DNA of 64,000 bases from Mycobacterium sp. 1554424.7. Its GTDB lineage: Bacteria; Actinomycetota; Actinomycetes; Mycobacteriales; Mycobacteriaceae. The notes under the pieces are model-generated. The model made no database searches. It saw only the letters and a program-made list of their open reading frames with translations, and was not told where the DNA came from. Each line of letters starts with the position of its first letter. The first letter of the stretch is position 1. Both the position numbers and the translations under genes were made by a program. Below are positions 21,071 to 33,338 of this stretch, in pieces. The stretch spans positions 124,001 through 188,000 of the forward strand of contig NZ_LZSE01000034.1 in the NCBI RefSeq assembly GCF_001665295.1, read 5' to 3'.

Positions 21071-21218
21071 TGGGCTTACTCCTTAAACGGTCTTCAACTG
21101 CTGAACGGACGTTGAACGGTCCACGCCAACCGCCTTGCGACGGCAGCTAGGGCTCAACTTCACTGGCGTGTTAACTCGAAGATGGCACAGCTTGTTCCTG
21201 CAGGTCCAGCCGTTTCAT

Positions 21219-21266
21219 TTGCCAATTTCGGCAACGAGATCGCGCGATCTTGCGAACTTTGCGAAG
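21219..21266 (-). promoter_or_regulatory. Candidate RamB or other regulator sites upstream of icl
   Basis: TTGCCAATTTCGGCAA (21219-21234) is a 5-bp inverted repeat. At 21250-21266 the minus strand reads two direct copies of TTCGCAA spaced by 9 nt. Both resemble TTTGCAAA-type RamB boxes described in related actinobacteria, and they sit 150-200 bp upstream of the icl start. Similarity is by eye only. Confidence 0.4.
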
Positions 21267-21356
21267 ATGAACGGGAACTTAACCGTTTCAGAAGCTACCG
21301 GTCAGTAACCGCATTCTCGCAGGTCAGCGCGGGAATTCACGGGACCGCCGGTACCG

Positions 21357-22151
21357 CTACAAAGTGAAGATCGCGGCGACGGCTTTTGTCTCGTCGCCGA
21401 CGGCGTATGTGAGCGTTGTAACAGGGCGATCGGCCAACCCGGAACCGAATCGATCGGTCGTCCCGGCGGGGTGGACGTGCGAGATGATCTCCAGCTTGTC
21501 GCCCAGGGCGACGGGCGCCTCGTGCTCGATCGTGGTGCGCAGCGGCCAGCGCAGCAGCTCGGGGTGCGACGCCAGGTAGTCCTCGATCACGCTCCAGTAC
21601 ACCGAGTTGTTCATGTGGTCGAACAGGTCGATGTCGGTCACCCGGACCGGGAACTCGTGGATCTCGGTCGCGTCGTCGCGGCTGCCCGGCTTGAGGTAGC
21701 CCTTCCACTTCAGGCGAGTGACGGAGGTGGTCTTGTGCAGGCCCGCCAGGAAGTCGTCCGCGATGCGCGACGGCATCTGGGTTTCGCGGTTGATGTTGAT
21801 CCAGAAGGCCTCGGACTCGATCAGGCCGCCCTTGCGGCCGTCGATCCGGACGCGCATCTCGCACCAGCGGTTCGACGTGCCCGAACACCAGCGCCGACAT
21901 CGCAGCATGTCCTGGAACTCGATCGGGCGGATCAAGTCGACCATGGTGCGGCGGACGATCCACAGCGGGTGGGTCTCCTCGAAGCCCATCTCGCGCAGCT
22001 GGTCCTGGCCGATGTCCTGGATGTGCCGGGCGGCGGCGTCCAGCCGCAGCCTGCCGGTGCGGTCGATGTCGCCGACCCGCAGCGGCCACTCGCGATCGAA
22101 CACGTCGGGGTGGCCGTCGGGCACCGGCATCAGTGCTTTGTCCAGGCTCAT
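21357..22151 (-). CDS. Acyl-ACP/CoA thioesterase, hotdog fold (Rv0466 orthologue)
   Basis: 264-residue protein made of two hotdog domains, as in plant FatA/FatB acyl-ACP thioesterases. The start at 22151 (MSLDKALMPV) is chosen over the longer frame by orthologue length. Conserved features include RVGDIDRTGRLRLDAAARH in domain 1 and VRVTDIDLFDHMNNSVYW in domain 2, the latter being the usual Asn/His active-site helix start. Likely substrates are fatty acyl thioesters; none is proven. It is divergent from ramB across 155 bp. Confidence 0.88.
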   Translation of the reverse strand: MSLDKALMPVPDGHPDVFDREWPLRVGDIDRTGRLRLDAAARHIQDIGQDQLREMGFEETHPLWIVRRTMVDLIRPIEFQDMLRCRRWCSGTSNRWCEMRVRIDGRKGGLIESEAFWININRETQMPSRIADDFLAGLHKTTSVTRLKWKGYLKPGSRDDATEIHEFPVRVTDIDLFDHMNNSVYWSVIEDYLASHPELLRWPLRTTIEHEAPVALGDKLEIISHVHPAGTTDRFGSGLADRPVTTLTYAVGDETKAVAAIFTL

Positions 22152-22306
22152 GGCTCCCCTCCCTCCAGATCGCCAACCCAGGTTAACCCCCGTACCCGAG
22201 GCGAATGATGCCAAATGGCGACTCGAAAACGCCAGCCGCGACCCGAAGTCGCCCCAGTGCCAACTCTGCTAACCGCCGCTTCGCAGCGCCCGGTACTCTC
22301 GGTCGG

Positions 22307-23722
22307 GTGGCCAAAACCTTCGTCGGCTCCCGCGTGCGGCAACTGCGCAACGAGCGCGGGTTTTCCCAGGCCGCGCTGGCCCAGATGCTGGAGATCTCAC
22401 CGAGCTACCTCAACCAGATCGAGCACGACGTTCGGCCCCTGACGGTCGCCGTGCTGCTCCGCATCACCGAGGTGTTCGGGGTGGACGCCACCTTCTTCGC
22501 CTCCCAGGACGACACCCGGCTGGTCGCCGAGCTGCGCGAGGTGACCATGGACCGCGACCTGGACATCGACGTCGACCCGACCGAGGTGGCCGAGATGGTC
22601 AACGCCCATCCGGGCCTGGCCCGGGCGGTGGTCAACCTGCACCGGCGCTACCGGATCACCACCGCGCAGCTGGCCGCCGCCACCGAGGAGCGGTATTCCG
22701 ACGGCAGCGGCAGCGGGTCGATCACCATGCCCCACGAAGAGGTGCGCGACTACTTCTACCAACGCCAGAACTACCTGCACGAGCTGGACACCGCGGCCGA
22801 AGACCTCACCATCAAGATGCGGCTGCACCACGGCGACCTGGCCCGCGAGCTGACCCGCCGGCTCACCGAGGTGCACGGGGTGCACATCATCAGGCGCATC
22901 GATCTCGGCGACACCGTCCTGCACCGCTTCGACCCCGCAACCAAGACGCTGGAGATCAGCAATCACCTCTCCTCGGGTCAGCAGGTGTTCAAGCTGGCGG
23001 CCGAATTGGCCTACCTCGAATTCGGCGACCTCATCGACAGCCTGGTCGACGAGGGCAAGTTCACCAGCGAGGAGTCGCACACGCTGCTGCGGCTGGGGCT
23101 GGCCAACTACTTCGCGGCGGCCGCGGTGCTGCCCTATCGCCAATTCCACGACGTCGCCGAGAATTTCCGCTACGACGTCGAGCGGCTGTCGTCGTTCTAC
23201 TCGGTGAGTTACGAGACCATCGCGCACCGGCTTTCGACGCTGCAGCGCCCGACGATGCGGGGGGTGCCGTTCTCGTTCGTGCGGGTTGACCGCGCCGGCA
23301 ACATGTCAAAACGCCAGTCCGCCACCGGTTTTCACTTCTCCTCCAGCGGAGGGACGTGCCCGCTGTGGAACGTCTACGAAACGTTCGCCAACCCGGGCAA
23401 GATCCTGGTGCAGATCGCCCAGATGCCCGACGGCCGCAACTACATGTGGGTGGCCCGCACCGTGGAGCGCCGCGCCGCCCGGTATGGTCAGCCCGGTAAG
23501 ACCTTCGCGATCGGGCTGGGCTGCGAGCTCCGCCACGCGCACCGGCTCGTCTATTCGGAAGGGCTCGACTTGTCCGGGGACATAGCGACACCGATCGGCG
23601 CGGGTTGCCGTGTCTGCGAACGCGACAACTGCCCGCAGCGGGCCTTCCCGGCGCTGGGCCGCGCGCTGGACCTCGACGAGCACCGCAGCACGGTTTCCCC
23701 CTACCTGGTGAAGCAGCCGTGA
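22307..23722 (+). CDS. ramB: Transcriptional regulator RamB (glyoxylate pathway)
   Basis: 471-residue regulator of acetate and glyoxylate metabolism genes such as icl. An N-terminal Cro/cI helix-turn-helix (about 6-60, SQAALAQMLEISPSYLNQIE) is followed by an ImmA/IrrE-like middle part and a DUF2083 C-terminal domain with conserved cysteines (CPLWN, GAGCRVCERDNC). The GTG at 22307 (VAKTFVGSR) fits the remembered orthologue and suggests a short or absent leader. Its stop overlaps the next gene (GTGA). Binding to icl and to its own promoter is established for M. tuberculosis RamB. Confidence 0.94.
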   Translation: MAKTFVGSRVRQLRNERGFSQAALAQMLEISPSYLNQIEHDVRPLTVAVLLRITEVFGVDATFFASQDDTRLVAELREVTMDRDLDIDVDPTEVAEMVNAHPGLARAVVNLHRRYRITTAQLAAATEERYSDGSGSGSITMPHEEVRDYFYQRQNYLHELDTAAEDLTIKMRLHHGDLARELTRRLTEVHGVHIIRRIDLGDTVLHRFDPATKTLEISNHLSSGQQVFKLAAELAYLEFGDLIDSLVDEGKFTSEESHTLLRLGLANYFAAAAVLPYRQFHDVAENFRYDVERLSSFYSVSYETIAHRLSTLQRPTMRGVPFSFVRVDRAGNMSKRQSATGFHFSSSGGTCPLWNVYETFANPGKILVQIAQMPDGRNYMWVARTVERRAARYGQPGKTFAIGLGCELRHAHRLVYSEGLDLSGDIATPIGAGCRVCERDNCPQRAFPALGRALDLDEHRSTVSPYLVKQP

Positions 23723-24279
23723 CCGGCGATCGCGGCGTTCGCATCCCGTCGGGCCGGTTCCGCGAGCTGGGGCCGATCAACTGGGTGATGGCGAAGGCGG
23801 CGGCGCGCAGGATGCGGGTGCCGGAGATGCACCTGTTCACCACCCTGGGACAGCGGCGGGCGCTGTTCTGGACCTGGTCGATGTACAGCGGACGACTGTT
23901 GCGCGGCCGGCTGCCCGCGATCGACACCGAGTTGGTGATCCTGCGGGTCGCGCATCTGCGCGGTTGCGAATACGAGCTGCAGCACCATCGCGGGATGGCC
24001 CGAAATCAGGGCCTGGACGACGACCTGCAGGCCGCCATTTTCGCCTGGCCCGAGACGCTGGACCGGGTCGAGGCGCGCCTGACGGTCCGACAGCAGGCGC
24101 TGCTGGCGGCCACCGACGAGTTCGTCAAGGACCGCACGATCACCGACGACACCTGGCGGCAGCTGGCGACGCACCTGGATCGGCGCCAACTGATCGAATT
24201 CTGCCTGCTGGCAAGCCAATACGACGGCCTGGCCGCGACCATGTCGGCTCTGGCCATCCCGTTGGACAAGCCCCGCTAG
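23719..24279 (+). CDS. Carboxymuconolactone decarboxylase/AhpD-like protein (Rv0464c orthologue)
   Basis: 186-residue all-helical protein. The core motif LRVAHLRGCEYELQHHRGMA keeps one Cys and the His pair of the CMD family but has Glu where AhpD has its second Cys (CxxC), so a thiol peroxidase role like AhpD is unlikely without change. The start GTG overlaps the ramB stop, implying co-translation. The last 4 nt overlap the convergent small membrane protein gene. Confidence 0.85.
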   Translation: MTGDRGVRIPSGRFRELGPINWVMAKAAARRMRVPEMHLFTTLGQRRALFWTWSMYSGRLLRGRLPAIDTELVILRVAHLRGCEYELQHHRGMARNQGLDDDLQAAIFAWPETLDRVEARLTVRQQALLAATDEFVKDRTITDDTWRQLATHLDRRQLIEFCLLASQYDGLAATMSALAIPLDKPR

Positions 24280-24548
24280 AAGTAGACGTCGGCCAGCACG
24301 GCCAGCGTCAGCGCCAGGGGCGCGACGGGCAGGCCGAAGCCGAAGCCCGACCACGCGTGCTTTCCGCGCCGCCGCTGCACCGCCGCCCACAGCACGGCGC
24401 ACACGCCCAGGACCGCGGACGCCAGCAACACCGTCGGGGCCCACCGGCCCACCTCCGCGTTGTCGTCGGCGATCGAAAAGGCCACCAACCACAGGACATA
24501 GCCCGCGGCGACCCCGCCGATGACGCCGATCACGGTGTCGCTGCGCAT
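24276..24548 (-). CDS. Small membrane protein (Rv0463 orthologue)
   Basis: 90-residue hydrophobic protein with three predicted helices (about 4-22, 33-53 and 64-86), ending VLADVYF. The start at 24548 (MRSDTVIGVIGG) lies 5 bp after the lpdC stop, so it is likely the last gene of the lpdC transcript. Function unknown. Longer upstream codons belong to the lpdC shadow. Confidence 0.75.
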   Translation of the reverse strand: MRSDTVIGVIGGVAAGYVLWLVAFSIADDNAEVGRWAPTVLLASAVLGVCAVLWAAVQRRRGKHAWSGFGFGLPVAPLALTLAVLADVYF

Positions 24549-24553
24549 CACGC

Positions 24554-25960
<1,407 letters not shown>

Positions 25961-25978
25961 GAGCCCTACCCTAATGGC

Positions 25979-26491
25979 CTAGTACGGGACGACGCCGATC
26001 AGGCAGTGGCCCGTGTGGGCGCAGTAGTAGTAGCCGTACAGGGGCGCCGCGGCGGCGACGGAGGCGAACGGCGCCGACATCACCGCGAGCGCCAGCGCGG
26101 AGATCGCAAGCTTGCCCTCCGCCATCGCCAGCAGCACCCCGCCGACCGCGCACACCACGACGTAGACCAGGACCGTGAACACCGCGGGCGTCTTGTCGAC
26201 CGAGTGATACCACCAATAGAAGAGCCCGAGCCCGACGACACCCGCCACGATCCACACGCCGAGCAGCATCAGAACGAGGTGCCACCACCGCAGGTAGTGA
26301 TAGCGACCGGGGACGGCGACCGGTTGAACCGGCAGGCCGGCGCCGTCGGCCCCGGCATCGGCCTCGGCGGCCTCCGCCTTGACGGCCGGGGCGGGCTCGG
26401 CCTCCTCGGCCGCGGGCCGCGGGCCGGTGTCGTCGTCGTCGGAGAAGTCGGGGACCCACGACTGCGTCCCGGTGTCCTCGTCGTCAGCCAC
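25979..26491 (-). CDS. Membrane protein with acidic N-terminus (Rv0461 orthologue)
   Basis: 170-residue protein. Residues 1-60 are rich in Asp, Glu, Ala and Pro (cytoplasmic, disordered). Three or four membrane helices then follow from YLRWWHLVLMLLGVW to APLYGYYYC, ending with a short Tyr/Cys-rich tail. Function unknown. It overlaps the preceding small membrane gene by 8 nt and precedes lpdC by 18 bp, so the three are probably co-expressed. Confidence 0.82.
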   Translation of the reverse strand: MADDEDTGTQSWVPDFSDDDDTGPRPAAEEAEPAPAVKAEAAEADAGADGAGLPVQPVAVPGRYHYLRWWHLVLMLLGVWIVAGVVGLGLFYWWYHSVDKTPAVFTVLVYVVVCAVGGVLLAMAEGKLAISALALAVMSAPFASVAAAAPLYGYYYCAHTGHCLIGVVPY

Positions 26492-26762
26492 CGCTGACCA
26501 CCCGCAGCGCCACGAGCACGCCGAACCAACCCGGCCCGAGCGACAGGATGAACGCCCCCAGCGCGGTGACCCAGCGGCGCCCGGAGAACAGCACGGTCAG
26601 CAGCCCGGTCACGGCCGGAACGCCGGCCACCAGCGCGACCACGACGTCGGGCCGCACCCGCGCGTGGACCAGCACGGTCAGCGCCACCCCGGCCAAAAGC
26701 CCTACCGCGCAGCCGATCAGCATGGCGCCGGCCAGCAGCCAGGGACGCGGGAGCGGGATCAC
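26484..26762 (-). CDS. Small hydrophobic protein (Rv0460 orthologue)
   Basis: 92-residue membrane protein with three predicted helices and a basic loop (FSGRRW). The start MIPLPRPWLL at 26762 lies 10 bp after the DUF779 stop. It has no recognised domain. Position within the aldA-DUF779-Rv0461-lpdC run on one strand suggests operon membership without telling its role. Confidence 0.72.
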   Translation of the reverse strand: MIPLPRPWLLAGAMLIGCAVGLLAGVALTVLVHARVRPDVVVALVAGVPAVTGLLTVLFSGRRWVTALGAFILSLGPGWFGVLVALRVVSGG

Positions 26763-26772
26763 GCTGACGAGG

Positions 26773-27215
26773 TTACTGCTCTAGCGCGACCACCCGGCCG
26801 CGCGCCGACGGGCGCTCGCCGCGCTCGTAGGCGGCGCCCGTGATGACCGGTTCGGCCGCCAACTCGGCCCGCTCCTCGTCGGTGAAGACGCGCCCGCGGG
26901 ACAGGAACCGCACGCCCTCGGGCGCCTCCAGGCTGAACCCGCCGCCGCGTCCCGGCACCACGTCGATGATCAGCTGGGTGTGCTTCCATACCTCGTACTG
27001 CGGGCCCGAGATCCACACCGGCACGCCGTCCCCGACGTCGAGCACGCCGAGCAGCACGTCGCGGTCGCCGACCAGGAAGTCGCCGCTCGGGTAGCACATC
27101 GGCGACGACCCGTCGCAGCAGCCGCCGGACTGGTGAAACATCACCGGGCCGTGCCGGTCCTGCAACCGGGCCAGCAGGTCCGCGGCCGCGGGGGTGATCA
27201 CGGCGCCAGAGACCA

Positions 27216-27216
<1 letters not shown>
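26773..27216 (-). CDS. DUF779 protein, aldehyde dehydrogenase partner (Rv0459 orthologue)
   Basis: 147-residue protein of DUF779, a family regularly coded next to acetaldehyde-type aldehyde dehydrogenases. The conserved signature MFHQSGGCCDGSSPMC carries three cysteines and a His, suggestive of metal binding. The start ATG overlaps the aldA stop by one base (TGATG), giving tight translational coupling. An accessory or maturation role for the dehydrogenase is inferred from context. Confidence 0.88.
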
Positions 27217-28739
<1,523 letters not shown>

Positions 28740-28827
28740 CGGTTCAGCTCCTTGTTCATTCGCGTGACACTGCTCACAGTACGCCGCGGTCACCCCGTAG
28801 AGTCGGGGTCGGACGTTGGGGGTGAGC

Positions 28828-29670
28828 ATGTCCGAAATCAATTCGCCCGAGGCGGCCATGCGCCATTGGAGCGCGGTCGCACCGGCGTGGGACAAGCATC
28901 GAGACCGCCTTTTCTCCGACGCGCGGCCGGTGTCGGAATGGCTCGTGGAACAGGTCGATCCCCAGCCGGGACAGACGTTGTTGGAGCTGACCGCCGGCCC
29001 CGGGGAGACCGGCTTCCTCGCCGCCGTTCGCCTCGGTTCGACGGGGCGCCTCATCTCCAGTGATTTCGTGCCGGCGATGGTCGCGGCAGCTCGCCGCAGG
29101 GCCGACGAACTGGGCTTGGCCAACGTCGAGTGCCGCGTCATCGACGCGCAGCAGATCGACCTGCCTGACGGCAGCGTCGACGGGGTGATTTCCCGGTTCG
29201 GGCTGATGTTGATCCCCCAGCAAGAACGGGCGGTCGCGGAGGTCCGACGCGTGCTGCGGCAGGGCGGACGCTGCGCCTACGCGACCTGGGGACCGCCGGA
29301 GCGCAACCCGTGGATCTTCCAGATCGTCGTGGCGCTGCTGCAGAACGGAGTCGTGCCGCCCGGGGACGCCTTCGCACCCGGCGGCGTCTTCTCGCTGTCC
29401 ACGCGCGAGCGGAACCATGCGCTCGTCGGCGCGGCGGGCTTCTCGAACGTCGCGGTCGAAGAGCTCACCGGCGTCATGCGATTCGACAGCGTGGAGGACC
29501 ACTGGACGTACTTGGCCGCCATCGCCGGGCCGCTCGCGGAAGTGGTGGGTTCGCTGGATCCCGGGCAACGCCAAGCCGTCCGGGCGACACTCGCCCAGTG
29601 CCTGGCTTCCTACGAACACGACGGCTCACTGCAACTGCCCTGGACGGCGGTCGTCACGAGGGCGTCGTAG
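28828..29670 (+). CDS. Class I SAM-dependent methyltransferase
   Basis: 280-residue UbiE/Methyltransf_11-like enzyme of unknown substrate. The SAM motif is [16 protein letters not shown], with acidic SSDF ending strand 2 and the post-motif [18 protein letters not shown]. The ATG at 28828 follows GGGGGTGAG; a TTG at 28816 is possible. It is divergent from aldA and 32 bp upstream of the peptidase gene. I do not recall it at this place in M. tuberculosis, so it may be an insertion or a loss there. Confidence 0.85.
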   Translation: MSEINSPEAAMRHWSAVAPAWDKHRDRLFSDARPVSEWLVEQVDPQPGQTLLELTAGPGETGFLAAVRLGSTGRLISSDFVPAMVAAARRRADELGLANVECRVIDAQQIDLPDGSVDGVISRFGLMLIPQQERAVAEVRRVLRQGGRCAYATWGPPERNPWIFQIVVALLQNGVVPPGDAFAPGGVFSLSTRERNHALVGAAGFSNVAVEELTGVMRFDSVEDHWTYLAAIAGPLAEVVGSLDPGQRQAVRATLAQCLASYEHDGSLQLPWTAVVTRAS

Positions 29671-29702
29671 GGGCCCGACGGCCGGCCGTCAGAATGGCGG
29701 TC

Positions 29703-31781
29703 ATGACCGACGACCCCTATATCTGGCTCGAGGACGTCACCGCCGACGAGGCGCTGGCCTGGGTCCGCGCGCGCAATGAGCCCACCCTGGCCGAGTTTTG
29801 CGACGCGGAGTTCGAGCGGATGCGCGGCGAGGCCCTCGAGGTCCTCGACACCGATGCCCGCATTCCGTATGTGGTCCGCCGCGGGGAGCACCTCTACAAC
29901 TTCTGGCGCGACGCCGCCAACCCGCGCGGGCTGTGGCGCCGCACCACGTTGGAGAGTTACCGCACCGACGCCCCGGACTGGGACGTCCTGATCGATGTGG
30001 ACGAGTTGGGCCGAACCGACAACACGAAGTGGGTGTGGGCGGGCGCCGGCGTCATCGAACCCGACCACACCCGCGCACTAGTCGGCCTGTCCCCCGGTGG
30101 CTCCGACGCGTCGATCGTGCGCGAATTCGACATGATCACAAGGAAATTCGTCGCCGGCGGGTTCGAGCTGCCCGAGGCCAAGTCGCAGATCACCTGGGCC
30201 GACCCGGACACCGTGCTGGTCGGCACCGACTTCGGCGCCGACTCGCTCACCGACTCCGGCTACCCGCGCGTGATCAAGCGGTGGCGGCGCGGCACCGGTT
30301 TGGCCGACGCCGAGACCGTCTTCGAGGGCGCCCGCTCCGACGTCCGCGTCTCCGCGTCGGTGGATCGGACGCCGGGCTTCGAGCGCACCTTTTTGGCGCG
30401 GGCGCTCGACTTCTGGAACGAAGAGGTCTACGAGCTGCGCGGCCCGGAGCTGATCCGCATCGACGCGCCCACCGACGCGGGCCTGTCGATGCACCGCGAG
30501 TGGATCCTCATCGAGCTGCGCACCGACTGGCACATCGGCGACGCGAAGTACGTCGCGGGCTCACTGCTGGCGGCCGACTACGACGAATTCCTCGCGGGCA
30601 CAGCGGAATTGCGTGTGGTATTCGAGCCCGACGAGCACACGGCGCTCAATCACTACGCGTGGACGAAGGACCGCCTGCTGATCGTCACGCTGGCCGACGT
30701 CGCCAGCCGGGTGGAGATCGCCACGCCGCCCTCGCGTGACGACCCGCTGCGCCCGGCTTCGCCGCGCTTGCCACCGTCAACGCCCGGGACCTGGCGCCGC
30801 GAGTCGGTCGCGGGCATCCCGGCCGCGACCAACACCGTCGTCGTCGCGGCCGACGACAAAGGCGACGAGTTCTTCCTCGACTCCAGCGGATTCGTCACGC
30901 CGTCGACCCTGATGCGCGGCACCGGCGCCCCGACGCTCGAGCCGATCAAGTCGGCCCCGGCGTTCTTCGACGCCGAAAACCTCTCTGTGTCACAGCATTT
31001 CGTCGCATCGAAGGACGGCACGTCGATCCCGTACTTCGTGGTATCGGCCGGGAACGCCGACGGCCCCGGGCCCACGCTGCTGAGCGGATACGGTGGATTC
31101 GAAACCGCCAATACGCCGGCCTACAGCGGCGTGCTCGGCCGGCTGTGGCTGGCCCGCGGCGGCACCTACGTGTTGGCCAACATCCGCGGCGGCGGGGAGT
31201 ACGGGCCCGGCTGGCACACCCAGGCGATGCGTGCGGACCGGCACAAGGTCGCCGAGGACTTCGCGGCGGTGGCAACCGATTTGGTGGACCGCGGCATCAC
31301 GACGGTCGCCCAGCTGGGCGCCCGGGGCGGCAGCAACGGCGGGCTGCTGATGGGCATCATGCTGACCCAGTACCCCGAGAAATTCGGCGCGCTGGTCTGC
31401 GACGTGCCGCTGCTGGACATGAAGCGCTACCACCTGCTGCTGGCCGGGGCGTCGTGGATGGCCGAATACGGCGACCCGGACGACCCCGACGACTGGGAGT
31501 TCATCGCGGAATACTCCCCATACCAGAACATTTCGAAGGCCCGCGATTACCCGCCGGTGCTGATGACCACGTCGACCCGCGACGACCGGGTGCATCCCGG
31601 TCACGCCCGCAAGATGACGGCCGCCCTCGAGGCCGCCGGGCACCAGGTCGCCTACTACGAGAACATCGAGGGTGGCCACGCCGGCGCGGCCGACAACGAA
31701 CAGGTCGCGTTCAAGTCGGCGCTCAGCTTCTCGTTCCTTTGGCGCACGCTGTCAGCCGGACTAAGCTCTAAGGTGATCTAA
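29703..31781 (+). CDS. Prolyl oligopeptidase family serine peptidase (Rv0457c orthologue)
   Basis: 692-residue S9A peptidase, likely cytosolic, cleaving short peptides after proline. An N-terminal beta-propeller (residues about 1-410) precedes an alpha/beta-hydrolase domain. The triad reads Ser544 in RGGSNGGLLMG, Asp627 or Asp628 in STRDDRVH, and His659 in EGGHAGAAD. The conserved GGGEYGPGWH lies upstream of the serine. The start at 29703 (MTDDPYIWLED) is favoured; an ATG 9 nt earlier is equivalent. There is no signal peptide. Confidence 0.93.
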   Translation: MTDDPYIWLEDVTADEALAWVRARNEPTLAEFCDAEFERMRGEALEVLDTDARIPYVVRRGEHLYNFWRDAANPRGLWRRTTLESYRTDAPDWDVLIDVDELGRTDNTKWVWAGAGVIEPDHTRALVGLSPGGSDASIVREFDMITRKFVAGGFELPEAKSQITWADPDTVLVGTDFGADSLTDSGYPRVIKRWRRGTGLADAETVFEGARSDVRVSASVDRTPGFERTFLARALDFWNEEVYELRGPELIRIDAPTDAGLSMHREWILIELRTDWHIGDAKYVAGSLLAADYDEFLAGTAELRVVFEPDEHTALNHYAWTKDRLLIVTLADVASRVEIATPPSRDDPLRPASPRLPPSTPGTWRRESVAGIPAATNTVVVAADDKGDEFFLDSSGFVTPSTLMRGTGAPTLEPIKSAPAFFDAENLSVSQHFVASKDGTSIPYFVVSAGNADGPGPTLLSGYGGFETANTPAYSGVLGRLWLARGGTYVLANIRGGGEYGPGWHTQAMRADRHKVAEDFAAVATDLVDRGITTVAQLGARGGSNGGLLMGIMLTQYPEKFGALVCDVPLLDMKRYHLLLAGASWMAEYGDPDDPDDWEFIAEYSPYQNISKARDYPPVLMTTSTRDDRVHPGHARKMTAALEAAGHQVAYYENIEGGHAGAADNEQVAFKSALSFSFLWRTLSAGLSSKVI

Positions 31782-31808
31782 CTGATTTTGTCGAGGAAGG
31801 CGTGGGTC

Positions 31809-32051
31809 ATGGGCGCACGGAGGTTCATCGGACTGGCGATGTTGACGGCGATCGCCCCAATCGCGGTTCTGCTCGGAAGCGGTCCCGCCCATGCCGACAC
31901 CGATCTCGGGAAACCCTGCGCGCCGGAGGGCGCGAAGGTCTGGGGGGTTCCCGGCCCCATCTACTGCGAGCGCCAGGCCGATGGGCAAACCCATTGGGTG
32001 TCCATTCCGGTTGACGCGATGTGCGTGGCGTTCTGCGTGAACCACCCCTAA
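31809..32051 (+). CDS. Small secreted Cys-containing protein
   Basis: 80-residue protein with a clear signal peptide (MGARRFIGLAMLTAIAPIAV onward) cleaved after AHA. The mature part of about 47 residues has four cysteines, probably two disulfides. A strong ribosome site GAGGAAGG lies 8 nt upstream of the ATG. Function unknown. Similar tiny exported proteins are common in slow-growing mycobacteria. Its last 4 nt overlap the convergent gene. Confidence 0.75.
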   Translation: MGARRFIGLAMLTAIAPIAVLLGSGPAHADTDLGKPCAPEGAKVWGVPGPIYCERQADGQTHWVSIPVDAMCVAFCVNHP

Positions 32052-33304
32052 AGCGAGTCCGCGCTCCGCTTTCGGCGACCGATCAGCCAGGCAACAAGGA
32101 CCACCGCCAGCGCGAGCCCCCCGTAGCCCAGCGCCGGGGGCCACCACGGGTCGGAGGATTGGGGCGGCTCCTTGAGCGCGGCCAGTGCCACCAGGAAGCT
32201 GCCGTTGTCGGTCGGCCCGGCACTCGGTAGCGACTGCGTTTTGGTGACCCTGATCTGGGCGGGGCTGGTGGGATCGTTCACCTGACCCCAGGCCAGGGTG
32301 GAGTCGTCGAGCAGGAAGGTGTCCTGGCTGCCCGCGGGTTGGCTGTCGTCGTGGCCCACCACCTGCAGTTGGCCGACCTCCACGGTCTGGTTGAGGGCGG
32401 CGACATACGCGGTGACGTCCTGGTACACCTCCGGCGGCCCCGGCGGGTTGTAGTTCGGGGGCGGCGGGCCGTCCGAACCCGCCGGCGGCACCCAGGCCCC
32501 GCCGTAGAAGCTGCCCGAGGCCACATGGCTGTAACCGACCGCGGTGAACGGGAACAGGCCGGCCGCGGCGGCGTCGAGCACGATCCGGCCACCGGCCGGC
32601 ACGAAGGCCTCCCGGAAGGCACCGTCGTAGAAGTAGCGGAACGTCATCGCCTCATCGAGCGGGTTGTACAGGGCCGGCCGGTGATCGTCGTCGTAGTCGA
32701 CGTACTCCCAATGGCGCGGGCGCACCAGTTCCTGGTTGTCGGCCTTTACCAGGTCGACGTTGCCGCCACGGGCGTCGACCACGTTCTGAACCTGGTGGCT
32801 GAAGTCGTACAGCTGGCTCGGCGGCTCCAGCGGCCTGGCGGGGTTGATCCGCGTCGCCGGTGCGGCCTTGGCCGCCGCGACCGCCTGGGGCGGCGCGTCC
32901 AATCGCTGGGGCGGCGCCACCACCGGAGCGCTTCCCGGCGCCCCGGGCCCCAACCGGGGGAGCTTCGGCGTCTGCACCGCGACCGTGCTCGGGGGCGGCG
33001 GACTCGGCGGAACCACCCGTGGCACCGACGGCGCGGGCTCGAACGGAACCGGCTCCGGCGGCGCCTCGGGAGTCGGCACTGGCACCCGGCTCGGGGGCGG
33101 CTGGGCGGGACGGGCCGGCGCGGCGTTGTAGCACACGTTGGCGGTGTGGTACGTCTCCACGTACGACAGACAGTTCTGGCAGGACGTCGGGTTCGACCCG
33201 TCGCCGGCGCACGGAGCCGCTTGCGCCACAACGGGTGTGCGGACCGCCACCGAGAACCCGGCGAGCGCAATTGCCGCGGCCACCGCCGCGATACCCTTGC
33301 CCAT
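32048..33304 (-). CDS. Exported proline-rich, C-terminally anchored protein of unknown function
   Basis: 418-residue protein starting at the ATG 33304 (MGKGIAAVAAAIALAG), which gives a signal peptide ending near AQAAPC; an ATG at 33340 adds 12 residues. The mature N-terminus has four spaced cysteines. It continues with a long Pro/Ala/Val-rich linker (about 70-170), a folded domain with Asp/Tyr-rich blocks such as HWEYVDYDDDHRP, and a C-terminal membrane helix followed by RRKRSADSL. This is the layout of a surface protein held in the membrane at its end. No known domain is recognised. Confidence 0.75.
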   Translation of the reverse strand: MGKGIAAVAAAIALAGFSVAVRTPVVAQAAPCAGDGSNPTSCQNCLSYVETYHTANVCYNAAPARPAQPPPSRVPVPTPEAPPEPVPFEPAPSVPRVVPPSPPPPSTVAVQTPKLPRLGPGAPGSAPVVAPPQRLDAPPQAVAAAKAAPATRINPARPLEPPSQLYDFSHQVQNVVDARGGNVDLVKADNQELVRPRHWEYVDYDDDHRPALYNPLDEAMTFRYFYDGAFREAFVPAGGRIVLDAAAAGLFPFTAVGYSHVASGSFYGGAWVPPAGSDGPPPPNYNPPGPPEVYQDVTAYVAALNQTVEVGQLQVVGHDDSQPAGSQDTFLLDDSTLAWGQVNDPTSPAQIRVTKTQSLPSAGPTDNGSFLVALAALKEPPQSSDPWWPPALGYGGLALAVVLVAWLIGRRKRSADSL

Positions 33305-33338
33305 TCCGCCCTGCCCGATACACCCCCGCCTGGTGGAC

